This document shows positions 7,918 to 18,314 of a DNA stretch of 64,000 nt, piece after piece. Within the stretch, counting starts at the first letter, position 1. Each line of letters starts with the position of its first letter. The position numbers and the translations under genes were made by a program. Source of the stretch: an uncultured Prevotella sp. (GTDB lineage Bacteria > Bacteroidota > Bacteroidia > Bacteroidales > Bacteroidaceae). The notes below the pieces were generated by a model. That model was not told where the DNA came from, ran no database searches, and saw only the letters and a list, made by a program, of their open reading frames with translations. The stretch spans positions 1 through 64,000 of the forward strand of contig CAMOGW010000013.1 in the NCBI GenBank assembly GCA_946614435.1, written 5' to 3'.

Positions 7918-9501
7918 TTATTTGAAAGTACCAGCGATGTCGGCCATGATAGCCTCAATCTTCTGAGTTGTCTCTTCATCAATTTTTCCACTGCCTAAGG
8001 TGGTAATCACCTCGGGTGCGGTAGAACGCAGCTTGTCAAGGAACTGATTCTGGCACTGGCGTACTTTGTCGATGGGGACTTCGCGCATCAGACCGTGAAC
8101 ACCGCAATAGAGAATGGCAATCTGCTCGCCTACAGGCATAGGACTGTACTGAGGCTGAATGAGCAACTGGTTGTTCTTTCGTCCACGATCAAGTGTCATT
8201 GCGGTCACTGCATCCATATCTGATGAGAACTTGGAGAATGCCTCCAGCTCACGATACTGTGCCTGGTCAATCTTCAGCGTACCTGCCACCTTCTTCATTG
8301 ACTTGATCTGTGCTGAACCACCCACACGTGATACTGAGATACCTACGTTGATGGCGGGGCGGAAGCCCTGATTGAACAGCTGGCTCTCAAGGAAGATCTG
8401 TCCGTCAGTGATAGAGATTACGTTGGTCGGAATATAGGCCGACACGTCACCTGCCTGTGTCTCGATGATGGGGAGAGCGGTGAGCGAACCACCACCACGC
8501 ACATGACCCTTCATGCACTCGGGCAGGTCGTTCATCTGTTCGGCCACCTCCTGTTGCTCATTCATCTTAGCTGCACGCTCCAACAAACGGCTGTGGAGAT
8601 AGAACACGTCACCAGGGTAAGCCTCACGTCCTGAAGGACGGCGAAGAATGAGTGACACCTCACGATAGGCAACAGCCTGCTTGGACAAGTCATCGTAAAC
8701 AACGAGCGCGGGAAGACCACGGTCACGGAAATACTCACCAATAGCTGCACCTGCAAACGGAGCATAGTACTGCATGGCAGCAGGATCGGCTGCCGTTGCG
8801 GCTACAACAATCGTGTAGGGAAGGGCACCGTGCTCCTTCAAGGTCTGTACCAATGCTGCTACGGTACTGGCTTTCTGGCCAATAGCTACGTAGATGCAAT
8901 ATACAGGCTTGCCGGCTTCGTAGAAACTCTTCTGGTTGATGATTGTATCGACAGCAATGGCAGTCTTACCAGTCTGACGGTCACCGATGATTAGCTCACG
9001 CTGACCACGACCAATAGGAATCATTGAGTCGATAGCTTTCAAGCCAGTCTGCAGCGGCTCCTTCACGGGCTGACGGTAGATAACACCCGGAGCTTTGCGG
9101 TCAAGGGGCATCTCGAAAGAATTCGTCAAGTCGATTTCACCCTTACCATCAATGGCCTGACCTAATGGGTTGATGACACGGCCCAGCATGTTGTCGTTCA
9201 CGCGGATGCTGGCAATGCGGCGGGTACGCTTTACTACCATTCCTTCTTTAATGCCCGACGTTTGGCCCAGCAGCACACAACCCACGTTGTCTTCCTCCAG
9301 GTTCATCACGATAGCCATAGTGCCGTTCTCAAACTCTAACAGTTCATTGGCCTCAGCATTACGAAGACCGTAGATGCGAGCCACACCGTCAGATACCTGT
9401 AGTACGGTACCCACTTCATCGAACTGAGCACCATCGCTGATGCCTTTCAGCTGTTCGAGAAGCACTTGACTGACTTCGCTTGGTTTGATTTTATCTGACA
9501 T
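7918..9501 (-). CDS. atpA: ATP synthase F1 subunit alpha
   Basis: A 527-residue non-catalytic nucleotide-binding subunit of the F1 hexamer. It has a beta-barrel N-terminus, a P-loop GDRQTGKT at about residue 175, and the signature [13 protein letters not shown] that supplies the arginine finger to the beta active site. Its length and order (after atpH, before atpG) are standard. It forms the alpha3beta3 head with atpD, which lies at the other end of the operon in this phylum. Confidence 0.98.
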   Translation of the reverse strand: MSDKIKPSEVSQVLLEQLKGISDGAQFDEVGTVLQVSDGVARIYGLRNAEANELLEFENGTMAIVMNLEEDNVGCVLLGQTSGIKEGMVVKRTRRIASIRVNDNMLGRVINPLGQAIDGKGEIDLTNSFEMPLDRKAPGVIYRQPVKEPLQTGLKAIDSMIPIGRGQRELIIGDRQTGKTAIAVDTIINQKSFYEAGKPVYCIYVAIGQKASTVAALVQTLKEHGALPYTIVVAATAADPAAMQYYAPFAGAAIGEYFRDRGLPALVVYDDLSKQAVAYREVSLILRRPSGREAYPGDVFYLHSRLLERAAKMNEQQEVAEQMNDLPECMKGHVRGGGSLTALPIIETQAGDVSAYIPTNVISITDGQIFLESQLFNQGFRPAINVGISVSRVGGSAQIKSMKKVAGTLKIDQAQYRELEAFSKFSSDMDAVTAMTLDRGRKNNQLLIQPQYSPMPVGEQIAILYCGVHGLMREVPIDKVRQCQNQFLDKLRSTAPEVITTLGSGKIDEETTQKIEAIMADIAGTFK

Positions 9502-9510
9502 AATTTGATT

Positions 9511-10050
9511 TTACTTTTTAAGTGTGTTAAGAATATCGCGCAGCTTGCTTTGCACGCTTGCGTCCATTCTGTAAGTGTCGTACTCCAGAATGAATCCGCC
9601 CACAATGTCGGGATTCACCTCTGATTCAAACTCCACTATTCCCTGAGTCTTGCTCTCTACCATCTGGCGCATCTTCTGCTCAGTATCGGCAGTGACGGCC
9701 ATAGCGGTAATGAGCCTACCACGGATGATGTTCTTCTGCTTACGATAGAGGGTGACGTACGAATTGGCCATGAACTGAATCATGTTCTCGCGGTCTTCTT
9801 TCAAGACTAAACTGATGAAAGCCTTAGTCAGAGGAGACATACTGTCACCGCCACAGGCTGTGAACAGCAGTGCCTCCTTCTTGTCCTTCGAGAGCATCGG
9901 ATTGTCTATCGTATGCCGAAGCTGAGGCACAGTGATGTAGCTTTTGGCCAAAAGCATCATCTGCTGGTAAACAGCATCCTCAACCTTTGCATCGGTGGCA
10001 CTCTTCAGTAGTGCCCGTGCATATCGAACCGATATTACTCCTATATCCAT
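9511..10050 (-). CDS. atpH: ATP synthase F1 subunit delta (OSCP)
   Basis: A 179-residue peripheral-stalk subunit linking the b dimer to the top of F1. The start MDIGVISVRYARAL and the C-terminal beta region (ESEVNPDIVGGFILEYDTYRMDASV) are family hallmarks. It lies between atpF (12-bp gap) and atpA (9-bp gap). Confidence 0.95.
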   Translation of the reverse strand: MDIGVISVRYARALLKSATDAKVEDAVYQQMMLLAKSYITVPQLRHTIDNPMLSKDKKEALLFTACGGDSMSPLTKAFISLVLKEDRENMIQFMANSYVTLYRKQKNIIRGRLITAMAVTADTEQKMRQMVESKTQGIVEFESEVNPDIVGGFILEYDTYRMDASVQSKLRDILNTLKK

Positions 10051-10062
10051 ACGTACCTACGT

Positions 10063-10560
10063 TTATTTGTTAAAAGAAGCGTCATCCAGCATACGGTTAA
10101 TTAAATCCATCTGCGCCTTATCGCCCTGCAGGTTCTGACGAAGAACCTTCTCGGCTATCTCGACACTCAGCGTAGCTACTTGCTTACGGATGTCGGCAAT
10201 GGCTGCCTTCCTCTCCTGGTCGATGGCTATGCGGGCATCTTCCAGCAAACGGGCACCTTCTTGCCGAGCCTTGTCCTGTGCTTTTTCTACGATGGCATCA
10301 CGCGCATCAGCGGCCTCTTTCAGTATCTGAGCCTGCTTTTCACGCGCTTCTTGCAGGATGGATTCACTTTCTTTCTGTATATTGGCCAGTCGCTCGTTTG
10401 CCTCATGAGCCTTGCGCAGTGAGTCATCAATGAAAGCCTTGCGCTCGGCTACCATGTTTGTGATAACAGGAAAGCCAAACTTCCATAGGATGAATAGCAC
10501 CACGAAGAATGTCAGAGACATCCAGAATAACAGACCAGTACTTGGAATCAATAAATCCAT
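10063..10560 (-). CDS. atpF: ATP synthase Fo subunit b
   Basis: A 165-residue protein with one N-terminal membrane helix (about residues 7-27, GLLFWMSLTFFVVLFILWKFG), then a long charged coiled coil that forms the peripheral stalk. The composition (repeated Ala/Glu/Lys/Arg heptads) and the position between atpE and atpH are diagnostic. Confidence 0.95.
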   Translation of the reverse strand: MDLLIPSTGLLFWMSLTFFVVLFILWKFGFPVITNMVAERKAFIDDSLRKAHEANERLANIQKESESILQEAREKQAQILKEAADARDAIVEKAQDKARQEGARLLEDARIAIDQERKAAIADIRKQVATLSVEIAEKVLRQNLQGDKAQMDLINRMLDDASFNK

Positions 10561-10581
10561 ATTGCTGCACTTCTTAAAAGA

Positions 10582-10848
<267 letters not shown>

Positions 10849-10867
10849 TTACTTTTTGTTTCGTTTC

Positions 10868-11950
10868 TTATTCATGCTCAGGAACGGCTCTTGCCATACC
10901 AATGAACACAGAGGAGAGAAGTGTAAACACCATAGCCTGAATGAAGCAGACTAAGCATTCGAGGCACATCATGAATATAGCCATAATCACGCTCACTGCA
11001 CTCATGCTATAGAAGACACCTGCCGACATAGATGCAACGAGGAAAATGATGCATGGCATGGCTACAGCAATAGCGTGACCTGCCATCATGTTGGCGAAAA
11101 GTCGGATCATCAGTGCAAACGGCTTTGTGAAAATGCCTACAAACTCAATCAGCGGCATCAAGGGAACAGGACACTTCAGCAAGATAGGTACTTCTGGCCA
11201 GAATATTTCTTTCCAGTAATGCTTGTTTCCAGAGAACTGCACAATAACAAAGGTGCAAAATGCCAAGAAGAATGTCACGGCAATGTTGCCAGTCACATTA
11301 CCCGATCCGGGAGGGAACGGTATCAGGCCCATCACATTACAGGTGAAGATAAAGAAGAAACATGTGAGCAAATAGGGAACATATTTCTCATATCCTTTAC
11401 CGATGCCAGGCTTGATGATGTCTTCAACAACATACATGACAAGCATCTCAACTGCTCCGACAAAGCCACCTGGGGCATTATCAGAAGCTTTGTGATTCTT
11501 GTACCATCGGGCGCTGAATAAAATGCAGCACAACAATAGTATGACATTGATGAACATGACAGCGACTGTCTTTGTAATTGAGAGGTCTATCACAGGCTCA
11601 CCGTTCTCAACTATCTTGCCTGCGTGCTCGCCTTCTGTAGCGATAGCCAGTCCTTTCAGTGCTGCTGGTGCATCAGCCTTTAGCGGACGCACGCCATCGT
11701 GAGCATGATGCTCGAACTGAGAAGACATAAACACATGCCAGCCAGTTGAACTCTTGACAATGACGGGCAGCGGAATCGCTATGGGTTCCAGCGTGCCATC
11801 GGCTTTTTTAATGTCGGTGATGTGCCAGTCGTGTGAGTCCTTGATGTGCTCAAGCACAACTTCTTTAGCCGAAAATCCTTCTGCCTTTATCGTAGGCATC
11901 ATGGTTATCAGCAAGAATGCTATGCAAAGCAATCGTTTTAAATTATTCAT
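10868..11950 (-). CDS. atpB: ATP synthase Fo subunit a with N-terminal extension
   Basis: A 360-residue protein, about 90-130 residues longer than E. coli subunit a. It opens with a signal-peptide-like segment (MNNLKRLLCIAFLLITMMPTIKA), then a roughly 110-residue hydrophilic, His-rich stretch likely on the periplasmic side, then the membrane core. The essential Arg of the half-channel is in ALMIRLFANMMAGH. Extended a subunits of this kind are typical of Bacteroidetes. It provides the ion path next to the c ring. Confidence 0.95.
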   Translation of the reverse strand: MNNLKRLLCIAFLLITMMPTIKAEGFSAKEVVLEHIKDSHDWHITDIKKADGTLEPIAIPLPVIVKSSTGWHVFMSSQFEHHAHDGVRPLKADAPAALKGLAIATEGEHAGKIVENGEPVIDLSITKTVAVMFINVILLLCCILFSARWYKNHKASDNAPGGFVGAVEMLVMYVVEDIIKPGIGKGYEKYVPYLLTCFFFIFTCNVMGLIPFPPGSGNVTGNIAVTFFLAFCTFVIVQFSGNKHYWKEIFWPEVPILLKCPVPLMPLIEFVGIFTKPFALMIRLFANMMAGHAIAVAMPCIIFLVASMSAGVFYSMSAVSVIMAIFMMCLECLVCFIQAMVFTLLSSVFIGMARAVPEHE

Positions 11951-11991
11951 AATTCAATTTTTATATGCTGCTCAAGCAAATTATATTGAAA

Positions 11992-12258
11992 TCAGTGTCT
12001 AAGAGTCAATGTCGTAATCATCATCACCACATACATGGCTAAACATGCAAGGGCGAAATGAATGGCATCTTCTCTACTCGATGCGAATAATACGTAAACA
12101 CCAATGACCGTAAGGATCAGTATGATTCGTACTACTGCTACGATGAGGTAGAACTGGGGTAGGTGATCGGGTGACTTCTCTTTGACGAGATCGTAGCCTT
12201 TCACATAGATGCCCCCGAGTAGAATGAACAATAGTGCTGCGAGAATATACGAAATCAT
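11992..12258 (-). CDS. Small membrane protein in the ATP synthase operon (AtpI-like position)
   Basis: The ORF track starts at 12276, but the ATG at 12258 overlaps the atpC stop as ATGA and is preferred, giving 88 residues. Three hydrophobic segments (ISYILAALLFILLGGIYV, LIVAVVRIILILTVIGVYVLF, ALACLAMYVVMMITTLTL) indicate a small integral membrane protein. In other bacteria, AtpI or AtpQ/R sit just before atpB and help c-ring assembly or ion supply. This protein holds that position but shows no clear motif, so the functional analogy is an inference. Confidence 0.7.
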   Translation of the reverse strand: MISYILAALLFILLGGIYVKGYDLVKEKSPDHLPQFYLIVAVVRIILILTVIGVYVLFASSREDAIHFALACLAMYVVMMITTLTLRH

Positions 12259-12494
12259 TCGCTTATCTCTACGCAAAGTGACACTTCATTCTTCTGTACT
12301 TCCACGAATCCGCCAAGTATGGACAATTGGTTCCCGTCATATTCCACGATGCCTTTCTGGAGGGTGGAAATGATGGGCGCGTGGTTGTTCAGAATTTCAA
12401 AGCATCCTGTTGTGCCAGGTACCTTGATACTCGTTACCTCACCTGAGAATTCTACCTTTTCCGGCGAAACTATTTTCAATTTCAGCATGGGCAT
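12255..12494 (-). CDS. atpC: ATP synthase F1 subunit epsilon, short form
   Basis: A 79-residue protein with only the N-terminal beta-sandwich of epsilon (LKIVSPEKVEFSGEVTSIKVPG... FEILNNHAPIISTL). The C-terminal two-helix domain, which inhibits ATP hydrolysis in the ~135-residue E. coli protein, is absent. The gene lies directly after atpD, as usual. The first ATG (12494) abuts the atpD stop; the ATG at 12488 is an alternative. Confidence 0.93.
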   Translation of the reverse strand: MPMLKLKIVSPEKVEFSGEVTSIKVPGTTGCFEILNNHAPIISTLQKGIVEYDGNQLSILGGFVEVQKNEVSLCVEISE

Positions 12495-14024
<1,530 letters not shown>

Positions 14025-14072
14025 CTAATAAAAATATTTAATAAGTATTGTTGCTTTAAGCTTAAACTTTTG

Positions 14073-14080
14073 CAAAGATA
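14073..14080 (-). promoter_or_regulatory. -7 box of the ATP synthase operon
   Basis: On the minus strand TATCTTTG lies about 50 bp before the atpD ATG. The -33 region is AT-rich but lacks a clear TTTG. The rest of 14022-14243 is AT-rich leader and downstream sequence of the flavoprotein gene, with only an imperfect hairpin around 14199-14227. Confidence 0.55.
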
Positions 14081-14243
14081 CAAAAAAATACTATATTGAA
14101 GAATGATTTTGTATAAAACTTTGTAAAAGAATATGATTAGAAGTTATTTTTTCCCCTTCTTGAGGTACTTCCTATAATTGTTTGAACTAAATACAAGGAG
14201 TGTTCTACTTAGACACACTTCTTGTTTGGCTTATTTGTTTTCC

Positions 14244-15428
14244 TCAGTTGTTCGCTTTCTTGCAAATGGCTGATGCAACTGTGTAGGCTGTTGTCCAAGC
14301 AGCTTGGAAGTTGAATCCACCCGTCACGCCGTCAATGTCGAGAACTTCTCCGGCGAAGTAAACTCCCGGCTTGCTCTTGCTTTCCAAGGTGGATGGATTA
14401 ACGGATGGTAGCGAAACACCGCCGCAAGTGACGAACTCCTCTTTGAATGAGGAGCGCCCTTCAATCATGTATTGGTCGTTGGTAAGCGTGTTCGTGAGTC
14501 GGTTGAGTTCTTTTTGGTTGATGTCTTTCCAGCAATATTTCACTCTTTCGCCTAAGCATTTCGCTGCGAGATAGCTCCAAAGTCGGGAGGGTAGGGCAAA
14601 TGGCCCGACTGTAGTGATTTGTTTTTGAGAATGGACTGAAATGATGTTGCGTAACTCCTGAATCGTTTCAGATTCATTCATGCTCGTCCAGTTTACGTTG
14701 AGTGGCATTCGGTAGTTGTGGCCGGCTAACTCGCATGCGGCATAGCTGGAAAGTCGGAGGATAGCAGGCCCGCTCATGCCACAATGGGTAATGAGGAGTG
14801 GCCCTGTTGCTCGTAGTTTGGTTCCGGGAATAAAGACTGTAGTGTGCTCAACTACTGTGCCCATCAAGTTTCGTAAGTCTGGGTCGTTAATATTAAAGGT
14901 AAACAATGATGGAATAGGGCTAACAATTTCTGAATCAGTCGATTGTGTAAGCTTTGTGATTATTCCTCCGCCAGTTGTGATGACAATAAAGTCATAGTCT
15001 GCGAGCTCGTCTATTGTGTTGATCCTTTGATTGGTTCGAATTTCTATGCCAAGTTCCTGGCTGGCATGTAAGAAGCAGTTAATTATGGAATGAGAGTCTT
15101 GCGATGCGGGGAATACGCATTGGTCCTCCTGCGTCACAAGTTCCACACCGTGTCGCTCAAACCAGTCGTAGGCATCATGATGGTCGAACGCCTTGAAGAG
15201 CCGTTTTAAAAGTCTGTGTCCACGTGGGTAAACTTGTGAAAAATCAGTCACTTCTGCAAATGAATTTGTACAATTACATCGTCCTCCACCTGAAATCTCC
15301 ACTTTGCGGAGCACACGTGACATTGCTTCGAAAATGGTGACTTCCATTTGCGGCATCATTTCTTTCAGGTTGATGGCTGTAAAGAACCCTGCGGCTCCTC
15401 CGCCCACTATGGCTGTTCGTTTCTGCAT
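14244..15428 (-). CDS. NAD(P)/FAD-dependent oxidoreductase, HI0933/BaiN-like family
   Basis: A 394-residue flavoprotein. The N-terminus has a dinucleotide-binding fold (TAIVGGGAAGFFTAINL) and the family block KVEISGGGRCNCTN. The C-terminus carries the second FAD contact PGVYFAGEVLDIDGVTGGFNFQAAWTT. The family is widespread and mostly uncharacterised; some members act on bile-acid intermediates, but no substrate can be assigned here. It lies 66 bp downstream of the biotin carrier gene and may be read through from that operon. Confidence 0.85.
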   Translation of the reverse strand: MQKRTAIVGGGAAGFFTAINLKEMMPQMEVTIFEAMSRVLRKVEISGGGRCNCTNSFAEVTDFSQVYPRGHRLLKRLFKAFDHHDAYDWFERHGVELVTQEDQCVFPASQDSHSIINCFLHASQELGIEIRTNQRINTIDELADYDFIVITTGGGIITKLTQSTDSEIVSPIPSLFTFNINDPDLRNLMGTVVEHTTVFIPGTKLRATGPLLITHCGMSGPAILRLSSYAACELAGHNYRMPLNVNWTSMNESETIQELRNIISVHSQKQITTVGPFALPSRLWSYLAAKCLGERVKYCWKDINQKELNRLTNTLTNDQYMIEGRSSFKEEFVTCGGVSLPSVNPSTLESKSKPGVYFAGEVLDIDGVTGGFNFQAAWTTAYTVASAICKKANN

Positions 15429-15494
15429 TTGTTAACAAGAATGGTGACCTTGCTGAAAAAGCGGGCCACCATTCTAATATAAAGATGTGTGATA

Positions 15495-15935
15495 TTACTC
15501 AATTACAACGAGAGCATCGTCTTCCATTACGCTTTCACCGATTTTCACGCAGATGGCTGATACTTTGCCAGCTTTCTCAGCTTGCAAGTTGTTGGCCATC
15601 TTCATGGCTTCGAGCACAACGACTGTATCGCCGACTTGTACTTCATCGCCTACGTTGACTTTAATATCGGTGATAACGCCTGGCAGCGGAGCCTTGATAG
15701 CATTGTTCTTGTTGATAGCGCCATTGCTTGCAGCAGCATTTCCCTCTTCTGTAGAAGTTGTCGTAGCTGTAGCAGGCTTACCAAGTACTGGCTTCTTTTT
15801 CTCGGGCTCAGCAGGACGCTCCATCTCCACTTTGAAGTCTTCCCCGTTTACATTGACGGTCACATTGCAGTCTTCTATGTCGCCAATAGAAACTTCGTAT
15901 TTTGTGCCGTTGATGATATACTTGTATTCTTTCAT
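15495..15935 (-). CDS. Biotin carboxyl carrier subunit of methylmalonyl-CoA decarboxylase/carboxylase
   Basis: A 146-residue protein: an N-terminal ~50-residue beta domain, an Ala/Thr/Asn-rich linker (about 50-78), and a C-terminal biotinyl domain with the biotinylation site EAMKM (about residues 112-116). It carries CO2 between the carboxyltransferase (mmdA, upstream) and a second partner, a Na+-pumping beta subunit in decarboxylases or a biotin carboxylase in carboxylases. Neither partner lies next to it here. It corresponds to MmdC/GcdC-type gamma subunits. Confidence 0.9.
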   Translation of the reverse strand: MKEYKYIINGTKYEVSIGDIEDCNVTVNVNGEDFKVEMERPAEPEKKKPVLGKPATATTTSTEEGNAAASNGAINKNNAIKAPLPGVITDIKVNVGDEVQVGDTVVVLEAMKMANNLQAEKAGKVSAICVKIGESVMEDDALVVIE

Positions 15936-15951
15936 AGTTGTTGTGTGTGAT

Positions 15952-16104
15952 TTACGGATGCGCTGTCATGGTCTGTGCATAACCGTTCCACTGTGTGGGA
16001 TGCTCGGAAATAGTGATAATTCCGGGCTCCACATCGTGTACATTATTGCCTAAGTGCTCGTGTAAAGCGAGCGCGATGGCAGCATAAACTTCGTTTTTGT
16101 TCAT
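15952..16104 (-). CDS. 50-residue MmdE/OadG-tail-like subunit, missed by the ORF track
   Basis: The ATG at 16104 opens 50 codons ending in TAA at 15952: it begins MNKNEVYAAIALALHEHLG and ends in WNGYAQTMTAHP. It sits between mmdA and the biotin carrier gene, where sodium-pump decarboxylase operons carry small delta/epsilon subunits. The pattern of an EVxAAIAxAL helix, an I-x-I strand and a Trp-containing tail resembles the C-terminal segment of OadG/MmdD and the epsilon subunit MmdE, which stabilise the complex. There is no membrane helix, so it is not a full delta subunit. The family link is pattern-based. Confidence 0.7.
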   Translation of the reverse strand: MNKNEVYAAIALALHEHLGNNVHDVEPGIITISEHPTQWNGYAQTMTAHP

Positions 16105-16121
16105 AAATTAAGGTACTAAGA

Positions 16122-17687
16122 TTACATAGGTATATTACCATGCTTCTTGGCAGGCAGGGCATCGCGCTTTGTTGCGAGCTGTGCCAATGCACGGCAGATG
16201 CGGAAACGGGTGTTTCGTGGCTCAATCACATCATCAATATAGCCGTATTTGGCTGCTTGATAAGGATTTGCGAAGAGCTCGTTGTACTCGTCTTCCTTCT
16301 CTGCAATAAATGCCTTGACATCTTCGCCTGCCTCTTTCTTGGCTTTGGCTTCCTTAGCATAGAGCACTGCTGCGGCACCTGAAGCACCCATCACAGCGAT
16401 TTCTGCTGAAGGCCAAGCATAGTTGAGGTCGGTATGAAGCTGCTTTGATCCCATCACGATGTGAGAACCACCATAGGACTTGCGCAACGTAACAGTAATC
16501 TTGGGTACGGTAGCCTCTCCATAAGCATAGAGCAGCTGAGCACCGTGAAGAATGACTGCATTGTATTCCTGACCAGTACCAGGCAGGAAACCGGGAACGT
16601 CAACAAGCGAAACAATAGGAATATTGAAGGCATCGCAGAAGCGAACGAAACGTGCGCCCTTACGTGAGGCGTTCACGTCAAGCACGCCTGCATAGCATGA
16701 CGGCTGGTTGGCAACGATACCAACTGACTGACCGTTGAAGCGTGCGAATCCCACAATGATGTTCTTGGCAAACTTAGGTTGAACCTCAAAGAATTCACCA
16801 TTGTCAACGATGCTGCCTATTACCTTATACATATCATAGGCTTCGTTGGGATTTTCAGGGATAATCTCGTTGAGCAAGTCTTCCATGCGGTTGATGGGAT
16901 CGTTGCACTTCTTGCGTGGAGCCACCTCCATGTTGTTCGAGGGAATGTATGAAAGTAGGGTCTTCAGCATGGCGATACCCTCTTCCTCGGTCTTGGCGGT
17001 GAAGTGTGTAACACCTGACTTCGTGGCGTGAACCGAAGCTCCGCCCAAGTGCTCCTGGTCAATATCCTCACCCGTAACGGTCTTCACAACCTTTGGGCCA
17101 GTGAGGAACATATAGCTTGTGCCTTCCATCATCAGCGTGAAGTCTGTGAGTGCAGGAGAATAGACTGCACCACCAGCGCAAGGACCGAAGATACCGCTAA
17201 TCTGAGGAATTACACCCGAGGCGAGAATGTTGCGCTCAAAGATTTCAGCGTAACCAGCCAAAGCATTGATTCCTTCCTGAATACGAGCACCACCCGAGTC
17301 ATTGATACCAATCACGGGAGCACCCATCTTCATAGCCATATCCATGACTTTGCATATCTTCTGGCTCATGGTCTCTGACAGAGAGCCTGCATGTACGGTA
17401 AAGTCTTGTGCGAATACGAATACCAGACGACCGTCAATAGTACCGCTACCTGCAACGACACCATCGCCAGGGAATTGCTTCTTTTCCATGCCGAAGTTAT
17501 GGCAACGGTGCTCTTTAAACATGTCATATTCCTCGAACGAACCTTCGTCGAGGAGCATCTCAATACGTTCGCGAGCAGTATATTTGCCGCGCTCATGCTG
17601 TTTTTGAATAGCTTTCTCACCGCCACCGAGGCGAGCCTGTTCGCGCTTCTCGATGAGCTGCTTGATTTTCTCTAATTGCTTACTCAT
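16122..17687 (-). CDS. mmdA: Methylmalonyl-CoA/propionyl-CoA carboxyltransferase alpha subunit
   Basis: A 521-residue member of the acyl-CoA carboxyltransferase family (MmdA/PccB). Two crotonase-like halves are visible: the N half with [22 protein letters not shown] and a [12 protein letters not shown] oxyanion region, the C half with [17 protein letters not shown] and [13 protein letters not shown]. It moves the carboxyl group between methylmalonyl-CoA and biotin. The cluster mce-mmdA-small subunit-biotin carrier belongs to the succinate-to-propionate pathway known in this phylum. Confidence 0.92.
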   Translation of the reverse strand: MSKQLEKIKQLIEKREQARLGGGEKAIQKQHERGKYTARERIEMLLDEGSFEEYDMFKEHRCHNFGMEKKQFPGDGVVAGSGTIDGRLVFVFAQDFTVHAGSLSETMSQKICKVMDMAMKMGAPVIGINDSGGARIQEGINALAGYAEIFERNILASGVIPQISGIFGPCAGGAVYSPALTDFTLMMEGTSYMFLTGPKVVKTVTGEDIDQEHLGGASVHATKSGVTHFTAKTEEEGIAMLKTLLSYIPSNNMEVAPRKKCNDPINRMEDLLNEIIPENPNEAYDMYKVIGSIVDNGEFFEVQPKFAKNIIVGFARFNGQSVGIVANQPSCYAGVLDVNASRKGARFVRFCDAFNIPIVSLVDVPGFLPGTGQEYNAVILHGAQLLYAYGEATVPKITVTLRKSYGGSHIVMGSKQLHTDLNYAWPSAEIAVMGASGAAAVLYAKEAKAKKEAGEDVKAFIAEKEDEYNELFANPYQAAKYGYIDDVIEPRNTRFRICRALAQLATKRDALPAKKHGNIPM

Positions 17688-17721
17688 TTGTATTTAATAC
17701 GTGTTATGGGTTAATGGAGTA

Positions 17722-18126
17722 TTAATGCTCGCAGAGTTCTGTTAGTACTCCTGCTGTTGACTTCGGATGCAAGAAGGCAATGTTCAAGTTCTCCGCACCT
17801 TTACGAGGAGCCTGATCAATGAGGCGTACACCTTTTTCGCTGACTTCAGCAAGCGCATTAGCTACTCCGTCTTCGATGCAGAAAGCTACGTGATGAACGC
17901 CCTTGTTTCCTTTGTCAAGCCACTTCTGAATTGTGCTTTCAGGAGAAGTGGGTTCAAGTAACTCCAGTTTTACCTCGCCACATTTCAAGAATGCGGTCTT
18001 TACTTTCTGGTCTTCAACAACTTCTGTGGCATAGCACTCAAGTCCAAGTACTTCAGTGAAGAATGGAAGACTTTCTTCGATGCTTTGGACTGCAATACCC
18101 AAATGCTCAATGTGTGAAATCTTCAT
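17722..18126 (-). CDS. mce: Methylmalonyl-CoA epimerase
   Basis: A 134-residue vicinal-oxygen-chelate protein with two beta-alpha-beta-beta-beta repeats. Metal ligands are visible as His in SHIEHLGIAV and GVHHVAFCIEDG and a Glu near the C-terminus. It interconverts (R)- and (S)-methylmalonyl-CoA, supplying mmdA directly downstream (34 bp). First gene of the operon. Confidence 0.93.
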   Translation of the reverse strand: MKISHIEHLGIAVQSIEESLPFFTEVLGLECYATEVVEDQKVKTAFLKCGEVKLELLEPTSPESTIQKWLDKGNKGVHHVAFCIEDGVANALAEVSEKGVRLIDQAPRKGAENLNIAFLHPKSTAGVLTELCEH

Positions 18127-18159
18127 AATTGCAAATTGTTATAATGAAATGTATGGGCG

Positions 18160-18191
18160 CAAAGTTACATAATATTTCTTTATCGTGCAAA
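18160..18191 (-). promoter_or_regulatory. Promoter of the mce-mmdA operon
   Basis: On the minus strand TTTG (18188-18191) and TAACTTTG (18160-18167) are 20 bp apart, an excellent Bacteroidetes -33/-7 pair about 35 bp before the mce ATG. Confidence 0.7.
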
Positions 18192-18256
18192 CGTTTCTTG
18201 ATTTACTTCTTTAACAAAACTAAAAACCATTTGCTTAAATGGGGTATAGACAAAAG

Positions 18257-18295
18257 AAAAGGAAGCTGTTCCTATGTGAAAATCAGCTTCCTTTT
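18257..18295 (-). terminator. Terminator after uxaB
   Basis: A 12-bp perfect stem (aaaaggaagctg / cagcttcctttt) with a 15-nt loop lies 20 bp beyond the uxaB stop; on the minus strand it ends in a T run. Confidence 0.8.
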
Positions 18296-18314
18296 ACTTA
18301 TTTGTGATGAAAAC

